A stretch of DNA of 64,000 bases from Homarus americanus. Lineage: Eukaryota > Arthropoda > Malacostraca > Decapoda > Nephropidae. Location: assembly GCF_018991925.1 (NCBI RefSeq), contig NW_024735442.1, forward strand, positions 213,501 through 277,500, in the 5' to 3' direction. The notes under the pieces were generated by a model, which did not search any database, was not told where the DNA came from, and was given only the letters and a program-made list of their open reading frames with translations. The position numbers and the translations under genes were made by a program. This document shows positions 50,895 through 62,035 of this stretch, one piece after another. Within the stretch, counting starts at the first letter, position 1. The number at the start of each line of letters is the position of its first letter.

Positions 50895-52310
50895 AGGAAA
50901 AGTGCAGAGAACAGCGTCGTGACCTGTACATGGCTTCATCGACCTAACCAAGGTTCTCGACTCGGCCAACAGGGAAGCACTCTGGTGGACGTTCACCCGT
51001 TTTGGCTGCCCACCAAAATTCATTGTCATTGTGAGGCAACTATTACGATGGCATGAACAGCAGTGTCCCGCACAATGGTACCCAGTCTGAGTTCTTCCCC
51101 ATCCAAACGGGTGTTAAACAAGGGTGTGTACTGGCACCAACTCTCTTTCCATTTTCTTGGCTGCCTTCCTTACTCGTGCCAGTGCCAATTTAGCCGGCGG
51201 GGTGGACATCGAGTACTGGGTGAAGGGTCTTTTCAACATAAGACGACTCCAGGCAAGAACAAAGGTGTCGGCAGCTTCAATTACTGAACTTCAGTATGCA
51301 GACGACCTCACCCTTGTTGCTCACACTGAACGCCTACGGGAGATCCTGAACACTTACGCAACACTTCAGCCTTGAGGTGGATGTACGTAAGACTCAGATT
51401 CTCTTTCAACCTGTCCCTGGTTCAGACACACCTCCACCATCCATCCAGCTTAACGGTACTACCAATTCTCTAATGTTACCCACTTTCGGTATCTCGGCTC
51501 CCACCTGTCCACCATTGATGAAGAGATTCAGCATCGGATCAGATGTGCAGCTCAAGCCTTTGCCAGACTCCGAAACCGTGTCTTCAGCTGTAGGGAGCTG
51601 AAATTATCTACAAAGTTACACGTACAATATATCGAGCAGTGGTCCTCCTCACCCTGCTATATGGTAGTGACACATTGGTCACATACAGGAGGCACCTCAA
51701 TTCACTTGAAAACTTTCACCAACGTAGTCTACGTTCCATCCTCAGAGATCGCTGGGAAGACAAGAGAACAAATGCCAGCATCTTTGCTGACACCAACTGT
51801 AGGAGCATCGAGGCTACCATTATCCATGAACAATTACGCTGGACTGGCCATGTTACCCGCATGGACGACCGTAGACTGTCAAAGCAGCTACTTTACAGTC
51901 ACCTAACGAATAGTAAACGTAACGCTGGCGGGCAATTGAAAAGGTATAAGGATAGTCTTAAGACAAACCTGAAAAAAGTGCCAAATCGACCCCCTCACCT
52001 GGGAGTCGATTACTCCACATCGTAACGCTTGGAGGAGCACCACACGAGGTGTCAATACTTTCGAGTTAGCCCGACTGCAAACCGAGGCAGACAAGCGCCA
52101 ACGCAAGAAAGACACTGCCACCGCCCCTCCCGGACTAAATGCAGCCCTCCACATGTGCAGCGAATGTGAACGACTTTGCAGGTCCCGTATTGGTCTCTTT
52201 AATCACCTCAAAACTCTACAACGAAGGTGTTATCCCTAATACCTCGTATCATTGTATTATAGCTGGATGATCGTCATACTCGATTCTGAGTGACAGCAAA
52301 GTAGTAATAG
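50895..52310 (+). mobile_element. LINE copy C, 5'-truncated (RTE/L2-type, clade unsettled)
   Basis: A second kind of non-LTR retrotransposon, distinct from the CR1-like copies. It starts directly after a TG microsatellite within the RT domain, runs through the RT and C-terminal region, and ends with a 3' tail of AGTAGTAATAGTAGTAGAAG, a short trinucleotide-type tail. Its protein resembles the abundant invertebrate and vertebrate LINEs whose C-terminus ends in a small CxxC zinc finger. I do not assign the clade firmly. Several frameshifts make it inactive. Confidence 0.8.
50896..52239 (+). pseudogene. LINE reverse transcriptase remnant with C-terminal zinc finger
   Basis: Order of blocks: KCREQRRDLYMA (50903), then after a one-base loss DLTKVLDSANREALW (motif A, 50941), MNSSVPHNGTQSEFFPIQTG, GVKQGCVLAPTLF, and ELQYADDLTLVAHT with catalytic YADD at 51295-51306. 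The C-terminal part has VVLLTLLYGSDTL, RWEDKRTNASIF, EQLRWTGHVTRMDDRRL and GGQLKRYKDSLKTNLKK, open for 128 codons (51639-52025). After a shift near 52015 it ends CSECERLCRSRIGLFNHLKT, a C2H2-like finger in which the second histidine is replaced by leucine; stop at 52237. Frame changes near 50937, 51055, 51150, 51370, 51465 and 52015. Confidence 0.82.
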
Positions 52311-52335
52311 TAGTAGAAGTGTGTGTTTCCTATAG

Positions 52336-52455
52336 TACCAGTATATTCCACAATACCAATATATCTCAGAGTATCAGTATATCCCAAAGTAGCAATATAT
52401 CCCGGAGTACCAATATATCCCAGAGTATATCCCAGAGTACCAATATATCCCAGAG
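52336..52455 (+). repeat. 18-bp tandem repeat
   Basis: About six units of ACCAATATATCCCAGAGT. Confidence 0.92.
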
Positions 52456-52684
52456 TAGTGATTCAACCATAACAAAAATCATTTAAAACACCAGTTGATG
52501 GTACAGGATCACAGTGGTGGCTGAGGACTGGGTGTGAGCGTGTGGACGGGGGTGGGCAGCCAACTTACCTGTCTAAGGAGGATGAGCGGTAGACGGAGAA
52601 TGGACGGACTATAGACAGGTAGAGGTCACAGGTTACCTCTGGTCACTGTAAAGAGAAAATTAAAATGTACAATGGAAACAACTT

Positions 52685-52729
<45 letters not shown>

Positions 52730-54284
52730 GGGTGTGTGTGTGTGTAATATGCGTGTTCCAGGAGAAATTTATGGAATTAGTAGAGGGAGAGCGGTGGTTG
52801 AGAGTGAGGGAGGGAGGGAGAGAGGGCGAGCGAGCTGGCCCCCAGGCTGCGCTTCCCTCTGGCGGCTACTTTGCATATTACGCCCCTGAAACCATTTAGG
52901 AACGGACGTGCGAATAATCTAGGCAGTTGTCAGGCGGTAGATTACACCACTCATGCATATACCTCGACGTCTACTGATATTTATGGCATTTATTACGTGG
53001 AAATAAGATAGAGAAAAAAGGCCGAGTACCAATGAGCTGAATAATTCACATTTAAAACGAGTAATACAAGAAACACATCAGTGGATAATGTACACGGGCG
53101 CGACGGACCCACTTATAAGTCATACTAATGGGGATAAATAAACACGATGAGGGCTATTTGTTCTGGCCTTGCCATCATTTGGGGTTCCAGCCTGACACGT
53201 CACTTGGTGCCCAGGGGCGGGTCGGTGTGGTCCGGCGCTCCCAAACCTTAACCTCTTTGTTTTTGCTGTCACGTCAATTAATTGTGAAATGTATACTTAT
53301 TTTTCAAACACACCTGCGAGCCTTGACATTACGTGTGTCGCAACGCTGGAGAGTTCCCGGACAACCACCTCCCTCCCTTACCAGTTGTAGAGGGGGTGGA
53401 CCTGACCTTGTGAACCGGTAATTTGTAATAATTTGTATTCCTACACAATTGGAAGCCATTTATATAGCGCGTTATTACGGGCCTGATGGAGTCAGCGGGA
53501 AATGTAAGGTTGGGTGGGCGAGTGTAGTGAAGGTGGCCGCTCACCGCTGCCCTCCGTCAACCGCACCACCAGTAGGGTGTTCTCTCATTACCGCTCAGAC
53601 GACAAAACTAACTATGATTAATACATTCGTTTCGTGCCGCCGAAGAATTTTCCGAAAAGTCAAGCGAGTAGGGGGAGTGGCGCAAAGTCTCTGGTGACTG
53701 GTGGACTGGTTGGTCAGGAGGTACCAATCAGATCCTAATTGAGCACCTCTCCTGTACCGTGTGGTTAGGGATACCAATCCTGTCTTGAGTAGTGTAAGAA
53801 GCTGACTGGTCTACGATGTCATGTGTGTTCTTATCGATCTCGGGTACACGCTGTTGACGTCTTGGGTCTGTGTACTGACTGTTGTGTAGTGAACTCCCTT
53901 TAACTGGTTGTTTTTGTGGCCCCAGTCTGTTCTAACTTATCTATGTGGCACCAGTCTGCAGCAAATGACTAAGGGGATAATCAAGTCGGTATTAACTGTT
54001 AAGACTGTTCTATATGGTACCCGTAATGTACAAAAGACTGGTTGACGACTGCACCAGCCTACATTAAGTAATCTAAGTAAAGCGGTAACAACATCGACTG
54101 ATCCTGGAGGACAAAAATCAGTACTTTCTATACAGTTGGTGTTGTAATCTGTGCACCTCATCACCTCCCTCCCCCTTCTCCCACCGCAGTCCTTCCCTGT
54201 CGTAAAATTACACCAAGAAAGTATTAATGCATAAAGAGAATCAATTAAGAAGAATAAATTTTCCCTCGAGTTTTGAAATAGTGT
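52456..54284. other. unique sequence with TG run, no gene recognised
   Basis: Beyond the TG run at 52689-52745, the 52780-52880 part is GC-rich. The open frame at 53128-53421 has no recognisable domain. Confidence 0.45.
52689..52745. repeat. (TG)n microsatellite
   Basis: About 28 TG units with CG and GG interruptions. Confidence 0.95.
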
Positions 54285-55696
54285 AAGGAACAGATTAGCG
54301 GACCCCTCATAAATTTATTTACAAAATCATTACACACGGGAGTTGTGCCAGACTTGTGGAAACAGGTAAATGTAGTACCCATATTCAAAAAGGGAGAGAG
54401 CTTCAGCGTCAAATTACCGGCCGATTAGTTTGACGTCAGTAGTGGGGAAATTTCTTGAATCAATTATAGCAAATAGCATCCGATCGCATTTAGAGAAAAG
54501 CAAATTTATTTACGACTCTCAACATGGGTTTTCAAAGGGAAAAATCATGTCAAACAAATCTGATGACTTTTTTTTTCGGAAGTCTTCGAGGTAGTGAATA
54601 ATGACGAAAATTACGATGTTATTTACTTAGACTTTAGTAAAGCGTTTGACAGAGTACTGCATCAGAGGTATCTGAGTAAAGTTAAGGCTCATGGTATCGA
54701 GGGAAAGTTTCAAATTGGATAAAATCATGGCTTACCGATAGAACACAGAGGGTCAGCGTAGATGGTGTTAAATCTGAGTGGGGCTGTGTAACAAATGGGG
54801 TTCCCCAGGGGTCAGTACTGGGCCCACTCTTGTTCATAATCTACATAAACGATCTAGATACTGGGATCAGCAGTGACATGAGCAAGTTTGCTGATGACAC
54901 CAAAATAGGACGGCAGATTAATTCAGGGCAGGATGCAAATGTACTGCAGATGGATTTAAATAAACTGCAGGAGTGGTCAGAAAACTGGCAAATGAAATTC
55001 AACACCAGCAAGTGCAGCATACTTAATATTGGAAGAACAAATACTGTCAATGTATACAGCCTTAACAACATCAACCTAGAGAAGTCGACTTGTGAAAGAG
55101 ACTTCGGGGTATTTGTAAGCCCGGACTTACGGCCTAGAAAACAGTGCGTTAATGATCGAAATAAGGCAAACAGTGTATTAGGTTTTATATCTAGAAGTGT
55201 GAGTAATAAGAGTGCGGAGGTCATATTGCAACTATATCTTGCGCTAGTCAGGCCGCACCTCGATTATGCGGTTCAGTTCTGGTGCCCTTATTATAGAATG
55301 GATATCAATTCACTGGAGTCGGTGCAGCGAAGAATGACGAAAATGATTCCGGGACTTAGAAACCTTCCATATCAAGATAGGTTAAAGAAACTAAACTTGC
55401 ATTCCCTAGAAAGACGAAGAGTGCGGGGAGATATGATAGAAGTATTTAAGTGGGTGAAAGGAATCAATAAAGGGGATATAGATAAAGTTCTTATAATATC
55501 CGAGCAGGATAGGACTCGTAGCAACGGATTTAAGTTGGATAAGTTTAGGTTTAGGAGGGAGATAGGAAGGAACTGGTTCACAAATAGGGTGGTAGACGAG
55601 TGGAACACGCTTAGCAACTTTGTAGTAAGTGCTGGAACGCTGGAAAGTTTTAAAGGGAGGCTAGATAGATTCATGGATGATAAAGAGTGGTTGTAA
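54285..55696 (+). pseudogene. CR1-like reverse transcriptase (copy B), mostly open
   Basis: Target-primed reverse transcriptase. Visible blocks: VVPDLWKQVNVVPIFKKGE, NYRPISLTSVVGKFLESI, DSQHGFSKGK, motif [43 protein letters not shown], motif C FADDTKIG (54887-54910), then LDYAVQFWCPYYRMD, RRMTKMIPGLRNLPYQDRL and RRRVRGDMIEVFKW, ending with a tryptophan/leucine C-terminus at 55696. From 54686 to the stop the frame is open for about 336 codons. Both catalytic aspartates of FADD are kept, in contrast to FADE in copy A. The upstream half is frame-shifted and the endonuclease domain is absent. Confidence 0.88.
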
Positions 55697-55766
55697 CTCT
55701 AGACAGGAGCTGCCATGCACAGGCCAACCGGCCTATTGCAGACTCCTTATTTTCTTATGTTCTTAT
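54285..55766 (+). mobile_element. CR1-like LINE, 5'-truncated copy B
   Basis: Same family as 787-2138 but longer and better kept. It starts upstream of the RT core (translation KEQISGPLINLFTKSLHTGV) and ends after CAGGCCAACCGGCCTATTGC and TTCTTATGTTCTTATG. The tail abuts a fragment of the Penelope-like terminal repeat at 55767. About four single-base indels (near 54405, 54530, 54580 and 54708) break the frame. RT motifs A and C are intact. Confidence 0.9.
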
Positions 55767-55806
55767 GAATAAAGACGAAAGCTAAGGTGCTGCAGTGTTT
55801 CCCACT
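55767..55806 (+). mobile_element. Penelope-like terminal repeat fragment
   Basis: AATAAAGACGAAAGCTAAGG continuing TGCT...GTGTTTCCCA matches the terminal repeat of 60583-60657 and (reversed) 3352-3412. It starts exactly where the CR1 tail stops, so the CR1 copy appears to have landed inside this repeat, or the repeat was truncated at the junction. Confidence 0.7.
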
Positions 55807-56350
55807 TACAAAATGTATAGTATACTATATGTAATTTCAATAATTGTTTACGTTTTTTACACTATTTTTGGCTGACTTTATTTGGGTACAGTAATGTACA
55901 TCACTGCGCAACACAAATTGTACGCAACCACAGCAGCTAGTGAGGGAGCAACCTTCTACATTGGCAGCATAATTGAACTAAGCAATCAAAGAAGCCAAGC
56001 CACCCACGCCCCTAGTACGTGGGGATCTGTTGTAGCATGGTGCAATCTTTCGGAACTACCGGAAAATTTATTCTCAAGCCCAGAGTGGAGATATTTCCTC
56101 TGAACCTTCTCGGAATTTTTTATCCAGAAAATGCGTCTGATTTCATCAGCGGAAAAACGTTCACAGACCCGGAATGGAGAGAGCTTTCCCAAAACTAACC
56201 GAACTTACTTAACGCATAATGAAACAGATAAAATTTTAACATGTTCAAAATAATATCCATTGCGTTTTAGAAATAAAAACAAAAATTGTTCTCTATTCGG
56301 CAAAAACTTCACTTGCTTTTGAAGAGTAAATCGGCAATATCTCCATTTAG

Positions 56351-56351
<1 letters not shown>
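55807..56351. other. unique sequence
   Basis: No gene recognised. Two loose copies of CCCRGARTGGAGA-like sequence lie at 56080 and 56170. Confidence 0.45.

Positions 56352-56436
<85 letters not shown>
56352..56436. repeat. (AT)n microsatellite
   Basis: About 42 AT units. Confidence 0.97.
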
Positions 56437-56439
<3 letters not shown>

Positions 56440-56751
56440 GAGGGAAATTAGTTCATGTTGGGTACAAAAATATCCGTTTGATATATGATGTCGTTTGCTA
56501 TAATAATATAACCAAACTATACCTTAACGGTGTTCTTCTCTAGTTGTGTACAGTGTGGTCACCTGTACCATCTCCCTATACTGTATACAGACCAGTTGGT
56601 TTTAGAAAAATATAAATAAAATTATCCCTATAAAGCAATTATCACTATTCTACTTCACACACACACACACACGCGCGCGCGCCCATGCAGGCATACACAT
56701 AAGCACACACACAAAAACGCACGAACGTACACATAAACATGCATGCATACA
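56437..56751. other. unique sequence with short CA/CG runs
   Basis: CACACACACGCGCGCGC at about 56660-56682. No gene. Confidence 0.5.
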
Positions 56752-56758
56752 TACACAC

Positions 56759-56823
<65 letters not shown>
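56752..56823. repeat. (CA)n microsatellite
   Basis: About 35 CA units with one CG. Confidence 0.97.
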
Positions 56824-56826
<3 letters not shown>

Positions 56827-57470
56827 TTTTTATCGAATTGTCTTTTAAAGAATGTCTCTTATCACCTTATGTACAACTTTCAGCAAACGAATTCCATCGG
56901 TTGTTTGGTCGACTCAGTGTTGGTCCTGAGAGCGTGATGTAAGTTCTTAACAACAAGTGTCGCTAAGGTATTTACTACACCACCTAAGGTTTCACAGCGT
57001 CAATAAACAAGTGGACATCAGCGCAATATTCTTTTTACAATTTAGTATAGATTTCAAGTCAACATTTCATTTTAACGGTAGGTAATAACAATACACATGT
57101 TTTTAAATATTCCTCATAATAGTGTTGGGAAGGAGAGAGAGAGAAGTTTCCTTAATGACGCTTAAAAGTTTAATAGATTTGAATCACTCAGCAGGTGACA
57201 GGTGTTGGGCGCGTCTGGGTGTGATCAATATAAATACTGTTAAAGACTGATTATTGAAATATAATAACTGTCAGTCTGTCTCTTGATAAAAATGTTAGAC
57301 TGTTGATATAAAATAACTTCTGTTTATAACTATCAGTGACTGTGCGTTGAGAGATAATGACTGTTAGAGACTGTGTCAATACATAATAATTGTTAGACGC
57401 TGTGTATAACTGTTAGTGAATGTGTTGATATATATATTTACTTTAAGAAGATATGTTGAAATGAACTGGT

Positions 57471-57510
<40 letters not shown>

Positions 57511-57944
57511 GCCGTTCCTTAACACGTATCAGAGCCACACACATACATACACACATCAAAGTGAAGACAAATGGGTCTCCCTTTTCGTCTCCGTCTACCT
57601 CCTCGCCCTGACGTTAATCTACAGTATCAGGACGGCCAGGAAACGCATCATCGATCATACTGTCTGTTGGCGGTTATTAAAACATCAGCTTTTCATTGAT
57701 AGTGGCGTCAGGCCTCGGGCGGCGTCAGTCTCCACTTCCTGCGTGAGAATGTCGGTGTAGATTCAAAACAGGTGGACGAGAGCTGGGTGACGAAGTTGAT
57801 GGCACCCCTTGATAACCTCCTCACTATCAAGATCACCACCCCACTGGCTCCCCTCCAACAAGAACACGGAGGAGGAGGAGGAGGAGGAACTTTACCAGAG
57901 ATGTAGAGAAAATATTTAGTGTCAACAAGTCAGTCACCACCATC
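56824..57944. other. unique sequence with TG run at 57474-57507
   Basis: Loose repeats of a CTGTTAGAGACTGTGT-like phrase at 57235-57430 look like an old tandem repeat. GGA run at 57868-57888. No gene recognised. Confidence 0.45.
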
Positions 57945-58313
57945 GGCGTTACTGGTCCCCAAGACGGTGTGAGGGTGGGCGTTACTGGTCCCCAAGACGG
58001 TGTGAGGGCGGGCGTTACTGGTCCCCAAGACGGTGTGAGGGCGGGCGTTACTGGTCCCCAAGACGGTGTGAGGGTGGGTGTTACTGGTCCCCAAGACGGT
58101 GTGAGGGTGGGCGTTACTGGTCCCCAAGACGGTGTGAGGGTGGGCGTTACTGGTCCCCAAGACGGTGTGAGGGCGGGCGTTACTGGTCCCCAAGACGGTG
58201 TGAGGGCGGGCGTTACTGGTCCCCAAGACGGTGTGAGGGTGGGTGTTACTGGTCCCCAAGACGGTGTGAGGGTGGGCGTTACTGGTCCCCAAGACGGTGT
58301 GAGGGTGGGCGTT
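57945..58313 (+). repeat. 33-bp minisatellite (11 copies)
   Basis: Near-identical units of GGCGTTACTGGTCCCCAAGA plus CGGTGTGAGGGTG; a T/C change in GAGGGTG/GAGGGCG is the main variant. With a period of 33, an 11-residue repeat appears in several frames on both strands (GVTGPQDGVRV on plus, LTPSWGPVTPT on minus). Taken as artefact because no flanking coding sequence is recognisable. Confidence 0.96.
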
Positions 58314-59580
58314 ACAATAGATAGTTTGTAATTTCTTATTTGACTATAGCATGTTTGGATTAACATCTTATCTCCCACTACGAGTTCCACCGAAATCCAA
58401 GACACATTATTATCATTCATGTGTAAATTACCTTGATCTTAAAATCGGTCATTACAGTATTAAGCTGATAAACCTTATTGAAACTTGCCAAATCAGCTCC
58501 AGGACTTAAGAACCTCTGGTGGCCCGCTTGAGCTTCATTCGTGTAATTAACGTATGAAAAAACTAGCAAATCTTTTGTAATGAAGACAGTGAACCAACCC
58601 GGGTTTAATATGAGAGTAAAAAAAAACTTCGTTTCTGAGCGGTCAGACCTGACCACTTCCTGAAGACTACTACCGTATATACCAGCTCCATATACGGTAT
58701 ACACACTCATACACAATATATATGAGTAAAATATATGGATAAAATTACATATTAGTATATATAGTTAAGTACGCGAGTGTTGATGGTCTTGGGTGATGAT
58801 GAAACTATAAACCTACGTAGTGTCATAAGTCTTGTTGTTGTCCACCAGTGTCATCACCCTCAGCTGCTGAATCAATATGGAACCTTTTCGATAATAAATA
58901 TTCTTTAGTTTCTGAGACAGTCCGAAGTTACGAATTATGTTTATGTATAGTGTACAGTATATACAATATAGGAGTAATAGTGAATATCAATATCAAATCT
59001 CGCAATATATATAAGACAAGGAACTTAACAATTAACTGCAGTGCGTGGAAAAAAATAATAAGTTTTCTAATACATAGAATTTATATGACAGATTTCCTGT
59101 CAAATATTTCTAAACCGTTTATTTATTTATTCATCTGTGTACGTGTTTTATCATTTCATCTCCTAACTAGGATATATATATATATATATATATATCGGTA
59201 CAAGCATGTGGATGCACTTTGCTGATAAAATCGAACATCGGTATTAAACAGTTTCCGGTGAGGATGGGGGGACGAAGGGGTGTGGTTAGGGGAGGGAGGG
59301 AGGGAGAACAAATGTGACATTTTGATGATAGCTCCACCACCAGCCACCTCCCTACATACCTCTCGCACCACCACCACATCAAACCATATCACTTCCAAAT
59401 CCTCACCACTACCACGCAACCCACACAAGTACCACACCACCCACACCACTACCACACACACACACATGCAAATAAAACACCTAACATTATGCAGCTCTCA
59501 ACCATTCAAGAAGGTGAAAGAAAAGAGTAATGAGTGAGGGTGTGTTGAGGGGGGACAGTGCTGTGGTACTCACTCACTCC
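58314..59580. other. unique sequence with CCACCACA-rich end
   Basis: Short TA run at 59170-59194. CCAC/CAC-rich stretch at 59330-59465. No gene recognised. Confidence 0.45.
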
Positions 59581-59703
59581 TTAAACACACTCCACACCAT
59601 CACGCCTTAAACACACTCCACACCATCACTCCTTAAACACACTCCACACCATCACTCCTTAAACACACTCCACACCATCACTCCTTAAACACACTCCACA
59701 CAT
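59581..59703 (+). repeat. 26-bp minisatellite (about 5 copies)
   Basis: Near-perfect units of TTAAACACACTCCACACCAT plus CACTCC. Confidence 0.95.
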
Positions 59704-59800
59704 TTTATAATCACTGTATTGCTCACGCTCATCTGCCATAATTACACTCCAGTAAAAAACATAAGTTCGTTTATAAAAATGAACGCCAAAACAGGTTGGT

Positions 59801-59802
<2 letters not shown>

Positions 59803-59857
<55 letters not shown>
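59803..59857. repeat. (CA)n microsatellite
   Basis: About 27 CA units. Confidence 0.97.
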
Positions 59858-59859
<2 letters not shown>

Positions 59860-60284
59860 CCGGCGGAGAATATCAGTGGTGAAAAATTAAACCTAGGAAT
59901 ATGTTGTTGAGATTTATTTAAAGGAATAAATTGTCTTGAAAATATACCCAGGGAAAAATGATGCTAAATTAAGTAAAAATATAATTAGAATATTGTTAAA
60001 ATCAAGGTAATCGAATGTTAAAATTGAAAATATAATGATAAATAAAGACAAAAATTTTAAAATGTTTAAATAATATTAAACTAATGCAAAAAATTTGTGT
60101 AAATATTAGTAGCGAGAACGAAAGAATTGGTCAGCTGAGCGGCCAGTCTGTGTTACGGCCAAGAATAGTGTGTGGGAGATATTCGCCTCCGAAGACTGTG
60201 TTAGTTACAGCTTTTTTAGTTCAATATTAAAACTTTACTTCATCTTGAACATAAAATAGATCAGTAAGGTTATGTGGTGGACCG
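59858..60284. other. AT-rich unique sequence
   Basis: No gene seen. Confidence 0.5.
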
Positions 60285-60445
60285 CTGGAGCCGTAGGAGG
60301 TGGACCGCCAATACCCCCCCCAGGAGGTGGACCATCGGTACCCGCAGATGGAAGTGAACCACCGGTGCCCCCACGAGGTGGACCGCCGGTACCCACAGTA
60401 GGCAGTGAACCGCGGTACCCACAGTAGGAGGTGGACCGCCGGACC
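60285..60445 (+). repeat. GC-rich ~30-bp degenerate minisatellite
   Basis: Units of GGAGGTGGACCGCCGGTACC plus CACAGTA, about five copies. Confidence 0.85.
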
Positions 60446-60505
60446 CTCACCAACAAAAGCCACGCTCAGTTGACCGTCGCCGGACACGTAACATTTATCT
60501 CTGTG

Positions 60506-60653
60506 ATAAAATCACACGGGAAAAGGGAAACAACGGAGCACCTTAGCTTTCGTCTTTATTCAAGACATCTTCAGAGGCAACTGTTGCCTCTGAAGATGTC
60601 TTGAATAAAGACGAAATCTAAGGTGCTCCGTTGTTTCCCTTTTCCGTGTGATT

Positions 60654-60657
<4 letters not shown>
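60506..60657. mobile_element. Penelope-like terminal repeats as a near-perfect hairpin
   Basis: Two copies of the Penelope-like terminal repeat face each other with a one-base centre (60582). Arms of about 75 bp differ only by one extra G and one C/A change. Each arm carries CACCTTAGCTTTCGTC / GACGAAAGCTAAGGTG, the GTTGCCTCTGAAGATGTC block and a GGGAAACAACGG block. The outer ends read ATAAAATCACACGG and are followed by the TA array. Penelope-like elements are known for inverted terminal repeats. No coding sequence is left between the arms, so this is a collapsed or solo inverted-repeat form. Confidence 0.78.

Positions 60658-60742
<85 letters not shown>
60655..60742. repeat. (TA)n microsatellite
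   Basis: About 42 TA units directly at the right edge of the Penelope-like hairpin. Confidence 0.97.
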
Positions 60743-60744
<2 letters not shown>

Positions 60745-60753
60745 CAGAACAAA

Positions 60754-60867
60754 TGAGTTAAAATAGTACCTAAGGGTTCGGTTAGGTTACGGTAGATTAA
60801 GTTAGGTTTAGTTAGCATGTTTAATCACCAGGTAAAATAAACTGGGGTGTGTAAGGTGAACCTAAAC
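60754..60867. mobile_element. foldback/MITE-like module M5, partial
   Basis: The right arm (TTTAATCACCAGGTAAAATA then AACTGGGGTG, 60818-60848) matches the M2 right arm. The core has GGTTAGGTTACGG and AAGTTAGGTTTAG. A left arm is only weakly visible near 60760. Confidence 0.45.
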
Positions 60868-61101
60868 AGTACTATTTCAATACACTGCCCAGGAGTGTTA
60901 ATAGCCACTAATGTATTCATGTTCCTATAAATATTAAGAAGATAACAAAGTGTAGGATGATAACTGGTGATAATTAGTAGGAGAAAATAACTGATGTGAT
61001 AATGACCTCCGCTACATGACAATTATAAAGCGATATTAAAATGAGGGTTTGTAGTATGTTGAAGAGCTCATGTCGGAGGCCAAGCGTTACTGTATTGTGA
61101 G

Positions 61102-61141
<40 letters not shown>

Positions 61142-61316
61142 GGCGGCCACAACTAACCCCTAACCCCCAAGTGTTATAGGGATAATTGTATCACAACAAT
61201 AACATTCATTCAAATATGTTTCTTTTTTATTCATAAATCTTAACTGATGTTTGTATACAAACAATCATAATATAGATAAACATACAAACTATAAGTGAAT
61301 ATTATTAGTACGATCC
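60868..61316. other. unique sequence with TG run at 61103-61139
   Basis: No gene seen. Confidence 0.5.
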
Positions 61317-61430
61317 AACCTAACCTAACTTAATCTAACCTAACCCAACCCATCCTAACCCAACCCAACCCAACCCAACCCAACCCAACCCATCCCAACC
61401 CATCCCAACCCAACCAAACCCAACCTAACT
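61317..61430 (+). repeat. telomere-like CCTAA/CCCAA tract
   Basis: CCTAACC units pass into a CCCAA run with CCCAT variants, parallel to the tract at 11223-11298. Confidence 0.9.
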
Positions 61431-61568
61431 TCTACCTATTTAAAGCCTGGTTGGGTTAGCGAAGGATGTGATAAATGAAATAGAGTTAACTGGACAATTG
61501 ATCCTTATTTCTTTAGATTGTTTGGGAGATATATTGATAACCCAAGCACTATATCTCTGCCCCCTCTG

Positions 61569-61569
<1 letters not shown>

Positions 61570-61627
<58 letters not shown>
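61570..61627. repeat. (CA)n microsatellite
   Basis: About 28 CA units. Confidence 0.97.
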
Positions 61628-61628
<1 letters not shown>

Positions 61629-61704
61629 GTACATATTTTTAGAAGTAAGAGAAAATTTAAGTATATTAGTACTGGTAGCTTTTACGGCTCAGTACTCGAA
61701 TAAT

Positions 61705-61752
61705 TATGTATGTATGTATGTATGTATGTATGTATGTATGTATGTATGTATG
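61705..61752. repeat. (TATG)n microsatellite
   Basis: Twelve TATG units. Confidence 0.97.
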
Positions 61753-62035
61753 TGCATACTCGTATATATATATGTCCACACATCCGGTGCCTTTGTGTTT
61801 ACTTGCATTACGTATGTATATATGTAAGTGTGCATGTGAGTCTGAATGCACATATTATGTAAATAAAGGTGTTGGTGCTCATGTAGGATAATATTATGAA
61901 TGTAAGTGAGTCGTCGTCGTTCAATTAGGATTAATTATTAGGTAAGTGTTGTGGTGCAGGTGATCAATACTAAATACACATGTTCTTTCTCACCTAATGT
62001 AGGATGATCGGTGTTATTGTGAGGCCGGCTGGTGG
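61753..62035. other. unique sequence
   Basis: No gene seen. Confidence 0.5.

Noticed and set aside
52840..52870. CTCF-like site (CCCTCTGGCGG)
   Set aside because: Only a partial match to the motif and the arthropod motif differs; no supporting context.
57833..58420. 195-codon minus frame with LTPSWGPVTPT repeats
   Set aside because: Minisatellite translation; competing repeat frames exist on both strands.
60583..60640. Active hammerhead ribozyme
   Set aside because: Core strings are in the right order, but stem I is absent and an extra U precedes stem II; kept only as a hammerhead-like observation.
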